31,517 bases of DNA, from positions 1-31,517 of the forward strand of contig CAVVIO010000047.1 of the NCBI GenBank assembly GCA_963748095.1. Reading direction: 5' to 3'. The notes beneath the pieces were generated by a model. The model saw only the letters and a program-made list of their open reading frames with translations. It was not told where the DNA came from and ran no database searches. Numbering within the stretch: the stretch's first letter is position 1; each line of letters begins with the position of its first letter. This document shows, piece after piece, positions 7,623 through 16,452 of the stretch. The position numbers and the translations under genes were made by a program. The stretch is from CAVVIO01 sp963748095. GTDB lineage: Bacteria > Bacteroidota > Bacteroidia > Bacteroidales > UBA10428.

Positions 7623-8972
7623 TCATTCCTTTTCTTCTTTCAACATACGATAAATAGTAGAAATCCCAATATCAAGTTTTTTGGCTACCAGCTTGGTGTT
7701 GTTATCGTATTTTTTCAGGTACGCTTTTACTATCCTCAGGTCGTATTCGCGCAGGGTAAGGTCCTCGCCGGCTGCATCCGATACGGGGTCGTCGGAACCG
7801 AAAACAAGATCGGAGGGTTCTATTACTTCATTCCCGGCAAGGGTAACAGCCAGTTCGGCTACCGATTTTAATTCGCGCACATTTCCCGGAAACGGATAGC
7901 TTAATATTTTCTTCTGTGCCTGTTCGGAAAGTTTTTTCGGCGACATCTCATTCTCCAGACAAAAATGGCCGATAAAAAATTTAGCCAGTATAAGCACGTC
8001 GTTTCCCCTTTCGCGCAGGGGCGGAAGTTCAATGGGCAAACCCAGTAAACGGTAATACAGGTCTTCCCTGAAATTTCCCTTTTTTACTTCTTCCTTCAGG
8101 TTTTTATTGGTGGCAACAATAATGCGGCAGTCTGTAGCAACCGGTTTATTGCTTCCTACCCGGATAATCTCTTTTTCCTGAAGGGCGCGTAATAATTTTA
8201 CCTGGAAAGAGAGGTCCATTTCGCCAATCTCATCCAGAAACAGACTACCCCCGTGAGCTTCTTCAAATTTACCAATGCGGCGGGAGATGGCCCCGGTAAA
8301 AGCGCCTTTTTCATGTCCGAACAGTTCGCTTTCAATCAGTCCGGCAGGGATAGCCGTTACATTAACCGCCACAAACGGTTTGTCCTTACGTTTCGAATTG
8401 TAGTGAATAGCTTTGGCAACCAGTTCTTTCCCGGTGCCGGTTTCGCCCGAAACAGAGACGTTGATATTCGTATTCAGGGCTTTTTCGATCAGCTCATATA
8501 TCCGCCTGATGGCAGGGCTTTCGCCCAGGATGGTGTTCTTAAAACTGTATTTCTTCTGGATTTCACGGCGTAACGATGATATTTCTTTTTTAAGGCCAAT
8601 GCCTTTGCGGATATTCTGAACGGTATTCAGCAACCGGTCCTTTATCTCGTTCGACTTGGTAATATAATCGTAAGCCCCGAGTTTTAGCAGATCTACCACC
8701 GTGTTAATATCTTCCTGTTCCGATATCAGGATCACCTGTATCTCGTCATTCTCTTCCTTAATTCTTTTCAGAACATCCATCCCGCTCATGTCGGGCAGGC
8801 GGTAATCGAGCGTGACAATATCCGGCGTTTCATGTAAATGGTTCAGGCAGTCTTTGCCATTGAAAAAACTCTTTACTTCATAATCAGGATTCAGCGACAG
8901 GGTATGTACCAGCAACTTGTTGTACCAGTCGTGATCTTCTACTACAAAAATTTTGATGGGTTTTTCGTCCAT
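7623..8972 (-). CDS. Sigma-54-dependent response regulator (NtrC family)
   Basis: A 449-residue protein with three domains in order. The receiver domain (about 5-120) has the acidic pocket at E12-D13, phospho-acceptor D56 and K106. The AAA+ sigma-54 activator domain (about 146-385) has Walker A GETGTGKE (176-183), the sigma-54 contact loop GAFTGA (223-228), and Walker B LFLDEIGE (244-251). A Fis-type helix-turn-helix (about 427-447, TKLVAKKLDIGISTIYRML) ends it. It would activate RNA polymerase with RpoN after phosphorylation. It lies 64 bases downstream of the hybrid kinase on the same strand, its likely partner through the kinase's HPt domain. I found no convincing -24/-12 promoter in the window, so its target genes are unknown. 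Confidence 0.95.
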   Translation of the reverse strand: MDEKPIKIFVVEDHDWYNKLLVHTLSLNPDYEVKSFFNGKDCLNHLHETPDIVTLDYRLPDMSGMDVLKRIKEENDEIQVILISEQEDINTVVDLLKLGAYDYITKSNEIKDRLLNTVQNIRKGIGLKKEISSLRREIQKKYSFKNTILGESPAIRRIYELIEKALNTNINVSVSGETGTGKELVAKAIHYNSKRKDKPFVAVNVTAIPAGLIESELFGHEKGAFTGAISRRIGKFEEAHGGSLFLDEIGEMDLSFQVKLLRALQEKEIIRVGSNKPVATDCRIIVATNKNLKEEVKKGNFREDLYYRLLGLPIELPPLRERGNDVLILAKFFIGHFCLENEMSPKKLSEQAQKKILSYPFPGNVRELKSVAELAVTLAGNEVIEPSDLVFGSDDPVSDAAGEDLTLREYDLRIVKAYLKKYDNNTKLVAKKLDIGISTIYRMLKEEKE

Positions 8973-9036
8973 GTATTATTGGTTACCTAATGACAAGGTA
9001 CAAAATAAAGAATTAGTTCCCTGAAATACCAGTGAA

Positions 9037-11448
9037 TCAGGAAATATTCGCTAATTCCTCCTGAATAATCCGTTGAACCGTTTCAAACTCCTGTGCCGAC
9101 TGTCCGGCAAGTTTCTTCAATGTATCCAGGTTGCTGCGGTCGCGGGCATTGCTCTCTATCTGTTTCAGATAACCCAAAAGGGTTAAAGCGCCTATATGCC
9201 GGCAGGGCGGAGATATTTTATGTGCCGCGTCTGCCACTTGTTCCCATTTCTCCGACTCAAGGGCATTGTTCAGATCTTCCATCCCTTTGGTGGTGGAATC
9301 GATGAATTTTTCGAGCATTTGCCTTACAAACGCGGGATCGTTTCCGGCAAGGTGGTACAAATCCCCTAAATTTAGTTGCCCGTTTCCGGATGATTCCGTT
9401 GGTTCCGTCATTTCTTTTTCCGGCATCGTGTCTTTCATTTCCGGTTTAATGACGGACAAAATGGTATTCAGCAGCATTTCCTCCGTGAAAGGCTTGGAGA
9501 GAAAAGCATTCATGCCGGCTGTTTCATATTTTTTCAGATCTTCGGTTGTACAGGCAGCCGAAATGGCTATTACGGGCATTTCCTTCGCCGGTTTTTGCAG
9601 TTCGTTACGGATGAATTTGGTGGTTTTCAGCCCGTCGAGTCCCGGCATTCGTACATCCATGAAAATAAGGTCGTATATTTCTGTTTTCACCAGTTCAATG
9701 GCTTCCATACCGTCAGCAGCTTCCTGGTACTTTACATTCCACCTGCCAAGTATGGTTTTAAAAAGCTGACGGTTGTATTCTTCATCGTCTACAATAAGTA
9801 TTTTCAGTTTCCTGATCTCTTCCGGAATAACTGCCAGCGGATCATACTCCGCGGCCAATTGATTTTCATCTCCGGTGAGGTAGGGGAGGTGGCAGGTAAT
9901 TTCTGTCCCCTTGTTTTTTCTGCTATTAATTTCAATCCGTCCGTTATGCAGTTCCACCAGCTTTTTCACTATCGAGAGGCCCAGTCCGGTCCCTCCGTAC
10001 TTCCGGGTAGTGTTCATCTCGGCCTGCATAAAATCTTCGAAGATAATATCCAGTTTGCTTTTGTCGATGCCAATGCCGGTATCCGATACGTTCACGATCA
10101 GTTCGATTTCGGCAGAAGGAACGGATGTTGCCGGGCAATCGAATGAAAACCACACTTCGCCGTCACTGGTGAATTTTATGGCGTTGCCCACCAGGTTAAT
10201 CAGTATCTGTTTCAGGCGGTATGGATCGCCGAGCAATACTGGCGGTGTGGTTTTACTCATGAAATGGGTTAGTTTGGTAGCGTTGTCTGCAGCCTGACTT
10301 TCAAATATAGCTTGTATTTCATCCAGCAGACGGCGGCTGCTGAAGTGCGTTTTCTCGAGAGAAAGTTTACCATTCTGCAATTTTGAAAAATCCAGTATAT
10401 CGTTGATCGTTCTCACAAGGTGATCGGATGATGATTTGATAATCCGCAACATCCCGGCGGTTTCCTTGTCAGGCGATTGGTGCATCAGTTGTTCTGCAAA
10501 TCCCGATATGGCATTCACCGGGGTGCGTATCTCGTGACTGACATTTGCCATAAACAACTCCTTTGTTTTGGCAAGTTTTTCCGTTTCTTCCCGCGATCGT
10601 TCAAGGGCAAGCTGGTACGCGCGGGCTTTTCGCAGGTAACGCACAATGATGAAAAGAACAAATATGGTTAACAGCGTACCTATTAGCGTGAATAGCATCA
10701 GCCAGCGGTAGGTTTTGTTCGCCAGTACGTTAGCGGCTTCTGCTTTCTGCTTGATCGAACCGGTTACCTCCGCTTCCATTTTAGTGATCAGGTTATACAG
10801 CCGTTCCTTGATCTCGCTGTTGGTGGCAGCCAGCTTTGTTTGCTTAGCCAGTAATTTCTCGTTTTGCAGACTGTCGTGCTGTTCGATCTTATTCAGGTCT
10901 TCAATCAGTTCTTTTTTATCCACAGGCGGAGGAGCTGCTTTCTTTTTTTTCCCGAACACGCGTTGCAAAATATTTCTTTTCACTTCCTGACTGTCACTTT
11001 TAACAGTTGCAAGCTTTTCGGACAGTTGACTGATGTATTCATTTACACTGTCATCGTTATAAAGCGACAACATATCATTCCAAACACGGATATTACTACT
11101 GATCAGCATGCTGATGGTGTCGATCTGCATTTGCAGCTTTTTATCGTCCCCGCTTTCGCCGCGCAAGGTGTTTACCTTTTTATCGATACCTGAAATGATG
11201 GAATAATAAGGCCTCAGGTTTTTCTTTTCCCTGGTGATCGTGTACAGACGGGTACTGTTTTCAGCTTTTTCAAGGTCCATGGCAATATCGCGGATAGCCA
11301 CCAGTTTAATCTCGGGATTGGCATCAATGTGTATGGAAGAAACAATGGAGGAAAGGCTGCGATAGGAAAGGTAACCCATAGCCGACAAAAGAAGTACGGC
11401 AACAGCCAGTAAAAATCCGATCTTAATAGGCAGCGAATTTTTTCCCAT
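9037..11448 (-). CDS. Hybrid sensor histidine kinase with REC and HPt domains
   Basis: An 803-residue inner-membrane kinase. TM1 (about 11-29) and TM2 (about 249-270) flank a ~220-residue, mostly helical periplasmic sensor, which contains a basic-proline stretch (GKKKKAAPPP) near 166-175. Then come HisKA with H305 in SHEIRTP, HATPase_c with N422 (GNAIKF), DTGIG (456-460) and GGTGLGLSI (485-493), a receiver domain (about 548-665, phospho-acceptor D598, K652) and a C-terminal HPt domain with H743 in AAHKI. The full His-Asp-His chain lies in one protein, so the final Asp is probably D56 of the downstream sigma-54 regulator. The signal is not identifiable. Transcribed first in a two-gene operon. 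Confidence 0.95.
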   Translation of the reverse strand: MGKNSLPIKIGFLLAVAVLLLSAMGYLSYRSLSSIVSSIHIDANPEIKLVAIRDIAMDLEKAENSTRLYTITREKKNLRPYYSIISGIDKKVNTLRGESGDDKKLQMQIDTISMLISSNIRVWNDMLSLYNDDSVNEYISQLSEKLATVKSDSQEVKRNILQRVFGKKKKAAPPPVDKKELIEDLNKIEQHDSLQNEKLLAKQTKLAATNSEIKERLYNLITKMEAEVTGSIKQKAEAANVLANKTYRWLMLFTLIGTLLTIFVLFIIVRYLRKARAYQLALERSREETEKLAKTKELFMANVSHEIRTPVNAISGFAEQLMHQSPDKETAGMLRIIKSSSDHLVRTINDILDFSKLQNGKLSLEKTHFSSRRLLDEIQAIFESQAADNATKLTHFMSKTTPPVLLGDPYRLKQILINLVGNAIKFTSDGEVWFSFDCPATSVPSAEIELIVNVSDTGIGIDKSKLDIIFEDFMQAEMNTTRKYGGTGLGLSIVKKLVELHNGRIEINSRKNKGTEITCHLPYLTGDENQLAAEYDPLAVIPEEIRKLKILIVDDEEYNRQLFKTILGRWNVKYQEAADGMEAIELVKTEIYDLIFMDVRMPGLDGLKTTKFIRNELQKPAKEMPVIAISAACTTEDLKKYETAGMNAFLSKPFTEEMLLNTILSVIKPEMKDTMPEKEMTEPTESSGNGQLNLGDLYHLAGNDPAFVRQMLEKFIDSTTKGMEDLNNALESEKWEQVADAAHKISPPCRHIGALTLLGYLKQIESNARDRSNLDTLKKLAGQSAQEFETVQRIIQEELANIS

Positions 11449-11479
11449 GAAACAGTTGTAAATAGTTACCCGAAATTAA

Positions 11480-11655
11480 TCAAATTTTGCTTTCGGGGTA
11501 TTGCTCCGGGTACAAACAACAGAGAGCAGGAGCGAATGCATCTTTAACAACAAAGTAACTGCTATTGTTCTGTTTCGTTTTTTGGATAATGCTCCGGTAA
11601 GTAATTGATTGTAATATTCATTGTCTTCTACCAATAGTAAATTATTTTCTTTTCA
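11480..11655 (-). pseudogene. Remnant of a stand-alone receiver (REC) gene, internally deleted
   Basis: On the minus strand this is a broken second copy of the REC gene at 15649-16065. Bases 11475-11585 match 15643-15753 with four differences (the C-terminal coding end including VKDAFAP and the stop). Bases 11585-11632 match about 15990-16039 (the VEDNEYYNQLLTGAL segment). The roughly 236 bp between, including the phospho-acceptor region, are gone and the join is out of frame. Upstream of VEDNEYY the frame can still be read as KENNLLLV, but a stop precedes it and no start is present. The rest of the 11449-12043 gap is AT-rich, with no gene that I can support. Confidence 0.85.
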
Positions 11656-12043
11656 ATCTGACTTTTTTCAAAAATGCTTATAGCAAATTAGTACAAGTTT
11701 AGCTTTTATAAAATATCACAAGAGCTAATTCTTTATTGAAAAAAGAAAAGCACTGTGTCATCAGTAATTCTCAGGTATTAACCAATGAAGTTATGGGTAA
11801 TTTGTCTTTAAATAAATTATTTTATATCTTATGCCGGATTTAAAATTTGTTTTTGGATGGAAAGGCAATATGGGTTTTATAGGTAGTTTTTTCTTTTTGT
11901 AAATAGAAAAACATGATTTTGATTAAACATGAGAATAGCTTGTAACAAAGAATATGCATATTTAATATACCCGGGTAAACCGGGACTAAGTGTAACTTTT
12001 TGAATGAAATTTAGTAACAGGAAATAGATTTAAAATCGTTAAA

Positions 12044-12667
12044 ATGATGACAAGACAAGAACAACTAAAATATTGTTCCACATGCCAGCTTAAAAAATTT
12101 AATCCGCAAAAAGGAATCATCTGTAGTCTGACAGATGACATTGCAAATTTCGAGGATACCTGTCCGGATTATCTGGTTGATGAAAAAATTATAGCTTTAG
12201 AGAGATACAAGAAAGAATCAATTGGTGTTAAAAAAAAGAAAAAAAAGAAAGCCAGAATTCCTGAAAAATTTACATCTCACGATTTTTATTTGTTAACAGC
12301 CATATCATTAATAACTGTATTTTTTTTAAGGTTAATGGTATACTCTGAATTTACTTACGAGCATAGAAATTTCAGTGTATACCTGTACTTGTTGGTATTT
12401 ACCTCAATCTCGGTTGCTTTGCTTTTAAGAAAAAAGGAATTGAAACGATACGCGGTTTTCGGTGATTTAAAATTTAAGATTGTTTTTTCAGTTCTTTTAA
12501 CAATATTGAATGTAGTTTATATAATTATAGTTTATGGAAGGTTTTATTATGTTATACTGACAGGACTTTCATTCCTGATTATAACATTTCTTTTAAGCAT
12601 TTTAAGCATCATTGTTGTTAAGCCTGTGTTTTTTCTTTATCGGTTAATTGTTAAATCTCATGAATAA
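12044..12667 (+). CDS. Membrane protein with N-terminal four-cysteine (zinc-ribbon-like) motif
   Basis: A 207-residue protein. Residues 11-40 carry C11-x2-C14-x12-C27-x12-C40, a four-cysteine arrangement typical of small Bacteroidota zinc- or metal-binding headpieces. A lysine-rich linker (about 64-75) follows, then four probable transmembrane helices (about 80-98, 108-126, 145-166 and 169-200). I recognise no named family. Its last eight bases overlap the start of the large repeat protein (ATGAATAA, with both start and stop), so the pair is probably made together and may work together at the membrane. A start one codon later (second Met) is equally possible. The Cys pattern and membrane segments are seen; metal binding is inferred. 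Confidence 0.75.
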   Translation: MMTRQEQLKYCSTCQLKKFNPQKGIICSLTDDIANFEDTCPDYLVDEKIIALERYKKESIGVKKKKKKKARIPEKFTSHDFYLLTAISLITVFFLRLMVYSEFTYEHRNFSVYLYLLVFTSISVALLLRKKELKRYAVFGDLKFKIVFSVLLTILNVVYIIIVYGRFYYVILTGLSFLIITFLLSILSIIVVKPVFFLYRLIVKSHE

Positions 12668-15641
12668 AATTTATAAGTATCTGATTTTTATAAGTTTTTC
12701 TTTATTGTTAATTCTGGGGATTATCGAAAAGGATGTTTTTATAAGAGGAGGGAATATATACTGGAATTCAGATAAATTACCCGGATGGAATGCCTTCAGG
12801 GGATATCCAAACTATCTGACTGAATATGATGCTGAAATCAGTAGTTATTTTAATTATAAAATTCTGGATGATAATTTCGATTCTGTAAGTGTTGAAACAG
12901 TTATGTACCCAAATCATTCCTGGGCAAAGAAGACAATAAGAAATTCAGAGTATGGTCTTAGGCATGAACATTATCATTTCAACATCAGTGAGGTAACGGC
13001 CAGAAAATTCAGAAAAGCTATTTCGGAGTTATCTAAAGAATCATTAAATAAAAAAACAATAAAATCTTTGTATTACCGGTATTTAAGGGACCTTGGCCGT
13101 GTTCAGGATAAATATGATAAAGACACGCAACACAGCCTGTTGAGGGAAAGACAAAAGGACTGGGAGTATATAACTGATAGCTTATTAAATACACTTTCTT
13201 ATTACAGTTCTCCCATGGTAAAGTTTACGACTGAAAAAAGGAAAACCAGTAATTATTACAGGCAGATTTATTTGGATCCCCAAAGCCGGATTAACGGAAA
13301 ATTTCCAATCGATTCGGTTACTGCAATGGCATCGAAACATTATACATTCTCTTATTTAAATAACCGTTTGCAAAAAGTTGAATTTTGGAACAGGAATAAT
13401 TTAGCAACAGATGAACGCTTCGGAGTTTCAGTAATAAATATTCAATATAATGACAATTCGGTTTATTGGGAATTTCGTGATTCAACCGGAAATAAATCCA
13501 AAGATAATGAGGAAGTTTATGCTGTTAAATTAGTCAGAGAACCTAAAAAATTGACAAAATTCAATCTCGATAAGAATGGACGTTTGTGTGAGGATGTAGA
13601 TGGAATAGCAAAGTATATTTGGGAATTGGATTATAAAAACAGGAAATTAACAGGGAGAATTTACAATATTGAAAATCAGCAAATCACTGACAAGGAAGGA
13701 TTTTATATTGTTAAATACAAGTACGATAAGAATGATAATGTAATTGAATATTCGAATTTCGATGATAAAAACAGGCTAAGTGAAATAAAAAATGGTGTGG
13801 CATTTTACAGCTATACTTATGATAAAAGGAATAATATGACAGAAGTTGCGGCATTTGACAGTAAAGGCAAATTGCATGCTTATTATGATAATAGTATAGC
13901 TGTAACCAAAAACAATTATGACCTTTTCGGTAATGTTATCCGGCAAAGTTTTTATAAATCCGATGGCAGTATATATGTTGATAAGAACCGAATAGCCATA
14001 TCCTATTACAGTTACGATAAGTTTTCAAATCTATCAGACGAAAGGCATTATGGGACAAATAAAAACTTAATAATTTCTGATGATAAAGTCGGAAGAATAA
14101 AAAGGAAATACGACTCGCTTGGGAATGTAATTGAAATAAGCAATTATGATGCTTATGATAATTTTTTGAATGACAACGGTGGTAAATGCAGAGTCTTGTG
14201 TACCTACAACAAATCAAACCTCTTAAGGAACGAAGAACAGTATTATGCAGATAGTTTGAATCTTTTACATTTCTTAAGGTTAGTTCAATATAATTATGAT
14301 AATAGAAACAATGTACTTGTTGCAAAATTTACTGATAAAAAAGGTCTTCCTTTACCTGATTCAAGCGGATTGTGCACGATGCGATATTCGTATGATACGA
14401 ACAACAACATTACAGAAATTAAGTATTACAATGAAAATGACAGTTTACAACCTTATAAACAGGGTGTCGCTGTTATTCGATATAAATACGATGACCATAA
14501 AAACAAAACGGAGATTGCTTACTATGATAGTAGTGATAATCTAACGGAAACTGATGATCATTGGGCCATAGAAAGATACAAATTTAATTCCCGGAATTTA
14601 ATGACAGAGAGGTGCCTATACGATGCAAATAATTCATTGGTAAAGAATAATAATGGAGTGGAAATAATAAGGTGGGATTATAATAATAACAATAAAATAA
14701 TAAAAGAAAGTTACTTTGACAAGAAAGGAGCAATTACATCAAATAATAACGGGATAGCGTTTTACGAATATTCGTATGATGACAATGGTAATAATACTGA
14801 AATTATCTTTAAAACAAAAGAATCGAAACTACCGGTGACAGAAAATTATGGAATTGCCGGAATCAGGTATAAATATTCGCATGAAAATAAGATAACGGAA
14901 ACATCTTATTACGATTATGAAAATAAACTTATAAATCTGCCCGAAGGATATGCCATTGAAAAAAACATTTATGATTCTTACAATAAACTTGTTCGTACGG
15001 AATATTATTCGATGTTTGACCAACCGGTGACAACTTCTTTTGGATATGCGAGCATTGAGTTGGAATATGATAAAAACGATAATGTAATTGCTAAAATATT
15101 ACGGGACGAAAATGATGAACTGATCGGGGATAAAGATGGATATGCTATTTATAACTGGAAGTATAACAGGAATGGTAAGATTTTAAGCTGTTATGGTTTT
15201 AGTGCCGATAATAAAAATCTGGAGAAAATTGATTTCGGATTATTCATGGGAACAATTAATGATATCTATGAGAATACTATATACTATAACACTTCTTATA
15301 AAAGAACCGGTTTGCAAACAACCTATTATAGTAATGGACAAAAACTTAGCGAGCTAATGTATATTAAAGGTAAACCGGAAGGAAAATACACAACATGGTA
15401 TGAAACAGGTGAGATTAAAAGTGAGATATTTTACAATAATGGAATGAGAAATGGCAAAATGATCGAATATTATAAGAATGGACAAAAGTCAAGGGAGATG
15501 GAGTATAAAGATAATTCATATGTCTCCTGTTCTGAGAAATCATGGTACGAAAACGGTAATATTCGTTCGGAATACCGAGACGGAGAATTACTGGAATGGG
15601 ATGTAAGTGGAAATTTGATAGAAGAGCAAGTAAATTTATGA
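12660..15641 (+). CDS. Large membrane-anchored protein: HExxH region, YD-like repeats, MORN_2/YwqK repeats
   Basis: A 993-residue protein starting at the ATG that overlaps the upstream stop. An N-terminal hydrophobic anchor (about 5-22) implies export with the rest outside or in the periplasm. Near residue 100, HEHYHFNISEVTARKF contains HExxH and resembles DUF922-type predicted zinc proteases. From about 320 to 880 there are about 17 degenerate repeats of 35-40 residues with the core YxYDxxNNxTExxYYD and a following GxA motif. They resemble YD/RHS repeats but are not canonical. The end (about 895-993) has MORN_2 repeats (YYSNGQK, WYETGEIKSE, YYKNGQKSRE, WYENGNIRSE) as in YwqK-type proteins. 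No C-terminal toxin domain is visible. A surface or envelope role is likely; the exact job is unknown. Confidence 0.78.
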   Translation: MNKIYKYLIFISFSLLLILGIIEKDVFIRGGNIYWNSDKLPGWNAFRGYPNYLTEYDAEISSYFNYKILDDNFDSVSVETVMYPNHSWAKKTIRNSEYGLRHEHYHFNISEVTARKFRKAISELSKESLNKKTIKSLYYRYLRDLGRVQDKYDKDTQHSLLRERQKDWEYITDSLLNTLSYYSSPMVKFTTEKRKTSNYYRQIYLDPQSRINGKFPIDSVTAMASKHYTFSYLNNRLQKVEFWNRNNLATDERFGVSVINIQYNDNSVYWEFRDSTGNKSKDNEEVYAVKLVREPKKLTKFNLDKNGRLCEDVDGIAKYIWELDYKNRKLTGRIYNIENQQITDKEGFYIVKYKYDKNDNVIEYSNFDDKNRLSEIKNGVAFYSYTYDKRNNMTEVAAFDSKGKLHAYYDNSIAVTKNNYDLFGNVIRQSFYKSDGSIYVDKNRIAISYYSYDKFSNLSDERHYGTNKNLIISDDKVGRIKRKYDSLGNVIEISNYDAYDNFLNDNGGKCRVLCTYNKSNLLRNEEQYYADSLNLLHFLRLVQYNYDNRNNVLVAKFTDKKGLPLPDSSGLCTMRYSYDTNNNITEIKYYNENDSLQPYKQGVAVIRYKYDDHKNKTEIAYYDSSDNLTETDDHWAIERYKFNSRNLMTERCLYDANNSLVKNNNGVEIIRWDYNNNNKIIKESYFDKKGAITSNNNGIAFYEYSYDDNGNNTEIIFKTKESKLPVTENYGIAGIRYKYSHENKITETSYYDYENKLINLPEGYAIEKNIYDSYNKLVRTEYYSMFDQPVTTSFGYASIELEYDKNDNVIAKILRDENDELIGDKDGYAIYNWKYNRNGKILSCYGFSADNKNLEKIDFGLFMGTINDIYENTIYYNTSYKRTGLQTTYYSNGQKLSELMYIKGKPEGKYTTWYETGEIKSEIFYNNGMRNGKMIEYYKNGQKSREMEYKDNSYVSCSEKSWYENGNIRSEYRDGELLEWDVSGNLIEEQVNL

Positions 15642-15648
15642 GGATTAA

Positions 15649-16065
15649 TCAAATTTTGCTTTCGAGGTATTGCTCCAGGTACAAACAACAGAGAGCGGGA
15701 GCGAATGCGTCTTTAACAACAAAGTAACTGCTATTGTTCTGTTTCGTTTTTTGTTTGATATTTTTCGACTGAGAAAGTAAGATCACCAGTGTATCGTTGT
15801 TTTGTTCCTTCAATATTTTCTGTATATGCTCCCCGTTAATGCCATTTCCCAGGTAATAATCAACAAATGCAATGGTGTCATCATATGATAATCTGTGTGA
15901 TTTTATTTTTTTTACACATTCCTGTGAATTGGTAAATGAATGAAACGACATTTCAAACCTGCTATTTCCGGGCAACGAACGGATACTTTTGGTTAATGCC
16001 CCGGTAAGCAATTGATTGTAATATTCATTGTCTTCCACCACGAGCACGTTGATCTTCTTTTTCAT
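15649..16065 (-). CDS. Stand-alone receiver-domain (CheY-like) protein
   Basis: A 138-residue single-domain response regulator: VVEDNEYYNQLL at the N-terminus with the acidic pair E11-D12, phospho-acceptor D69 in AFVDYYLGNG, the conserved Ser/Thr position in VILLSQS, and K118 in FVVKDAF. No output domain follows, so it probably acts by protein contact or as a phosphate shuttle. It closely resembles the receiver half of the sigma-54 regulator in its first motif (VVEDxxxYNxLL), suggesting shared ancestry. It is convergent with the repeat-protein gene and ends seven bases from it. A broken second copy lies at 11480-11655. Confidence 0.88.
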   Translation of the reverse strand: MKKKINVLVVEDNEYYNQLLTGALTKSIRSLPGNSRFEMSFHSFTNSQECVKKIKSHRLSYDDTIAFVDYYLGNGINGEHIQKILKEQNNDTLVILLSQSKNIKQKTKQNNSSYFVVKDAFAPALCCLYLEQYLESKI

Positions 16066-16452
16066 TATTACCTGTTTTCAGGTTATATCCCTGCCAAATG
16101 AATGCCAGTTTTGGTTGCTGTGAAGGTGTCTGGTGTTATCTGTTACAAATACAACAACTTAAATTAGAATAATTGAAATGATTTCAGGATAATCTGAAAC
16201 GGAATTGTCTCAAAATGAGAAATGTTTTATGAAAATGAAATTTGATATAAAATGATTTTGACAGACATGTAAAAATATTACCATTGTCTGTTTGGCAAGT
16301 GACACTGATTCAATTTTTTTTGTATATTGTTCCGGCATATGTAAAAATGTTGGGAAAGTATAAGTCAGAGTGTTGCTACACATACAAAACAAACGTTGTG
16401 CGATTTTTTAGGAAATGATAGCTAAGAACATTACATGTTAAATTCAACAATG
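16066..16452. other. Intergenic region between divergent genes, nothing identified
   Basis: About 390 bases separate the minus-strand REC gene from the plus-strand beta-barrel remnant. The sequence is AT-rich and must hold both promoters, but I find no exact TAnnTTTG box, strong hairpin or believable small gene. TTGGCAAGTGACACTGA near 16310 recalls a -24 element but lacks the matching -12 GC. Confidence 0.5.

Noticed and set aside
9093..10671. Several plus-strand frames of 64-183 residues opposite the hybrid kinase
   Set aside because: They are antisense shadows of a clearly coding kinase gene with intact motifs.
12660..15641. RHS polymorphic toxin
   Set aside because: The repeats are only YD-like, there is no RHS core motif or variable toxin end, and the C-terminus is MORN_2.
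16300..16325. Sigma-54 (-24/-12) promoter at TTGGCAAGTGACACTGA
   Set aside because: The -24-like GG is present, but the required GC at the -12 position is not.
16210..16392. 60-residue minus-strand frame upstream of the beta-barrel remnant
   Set aside because: No start context, domain or signal peptide; AT-rich intergenic composition.
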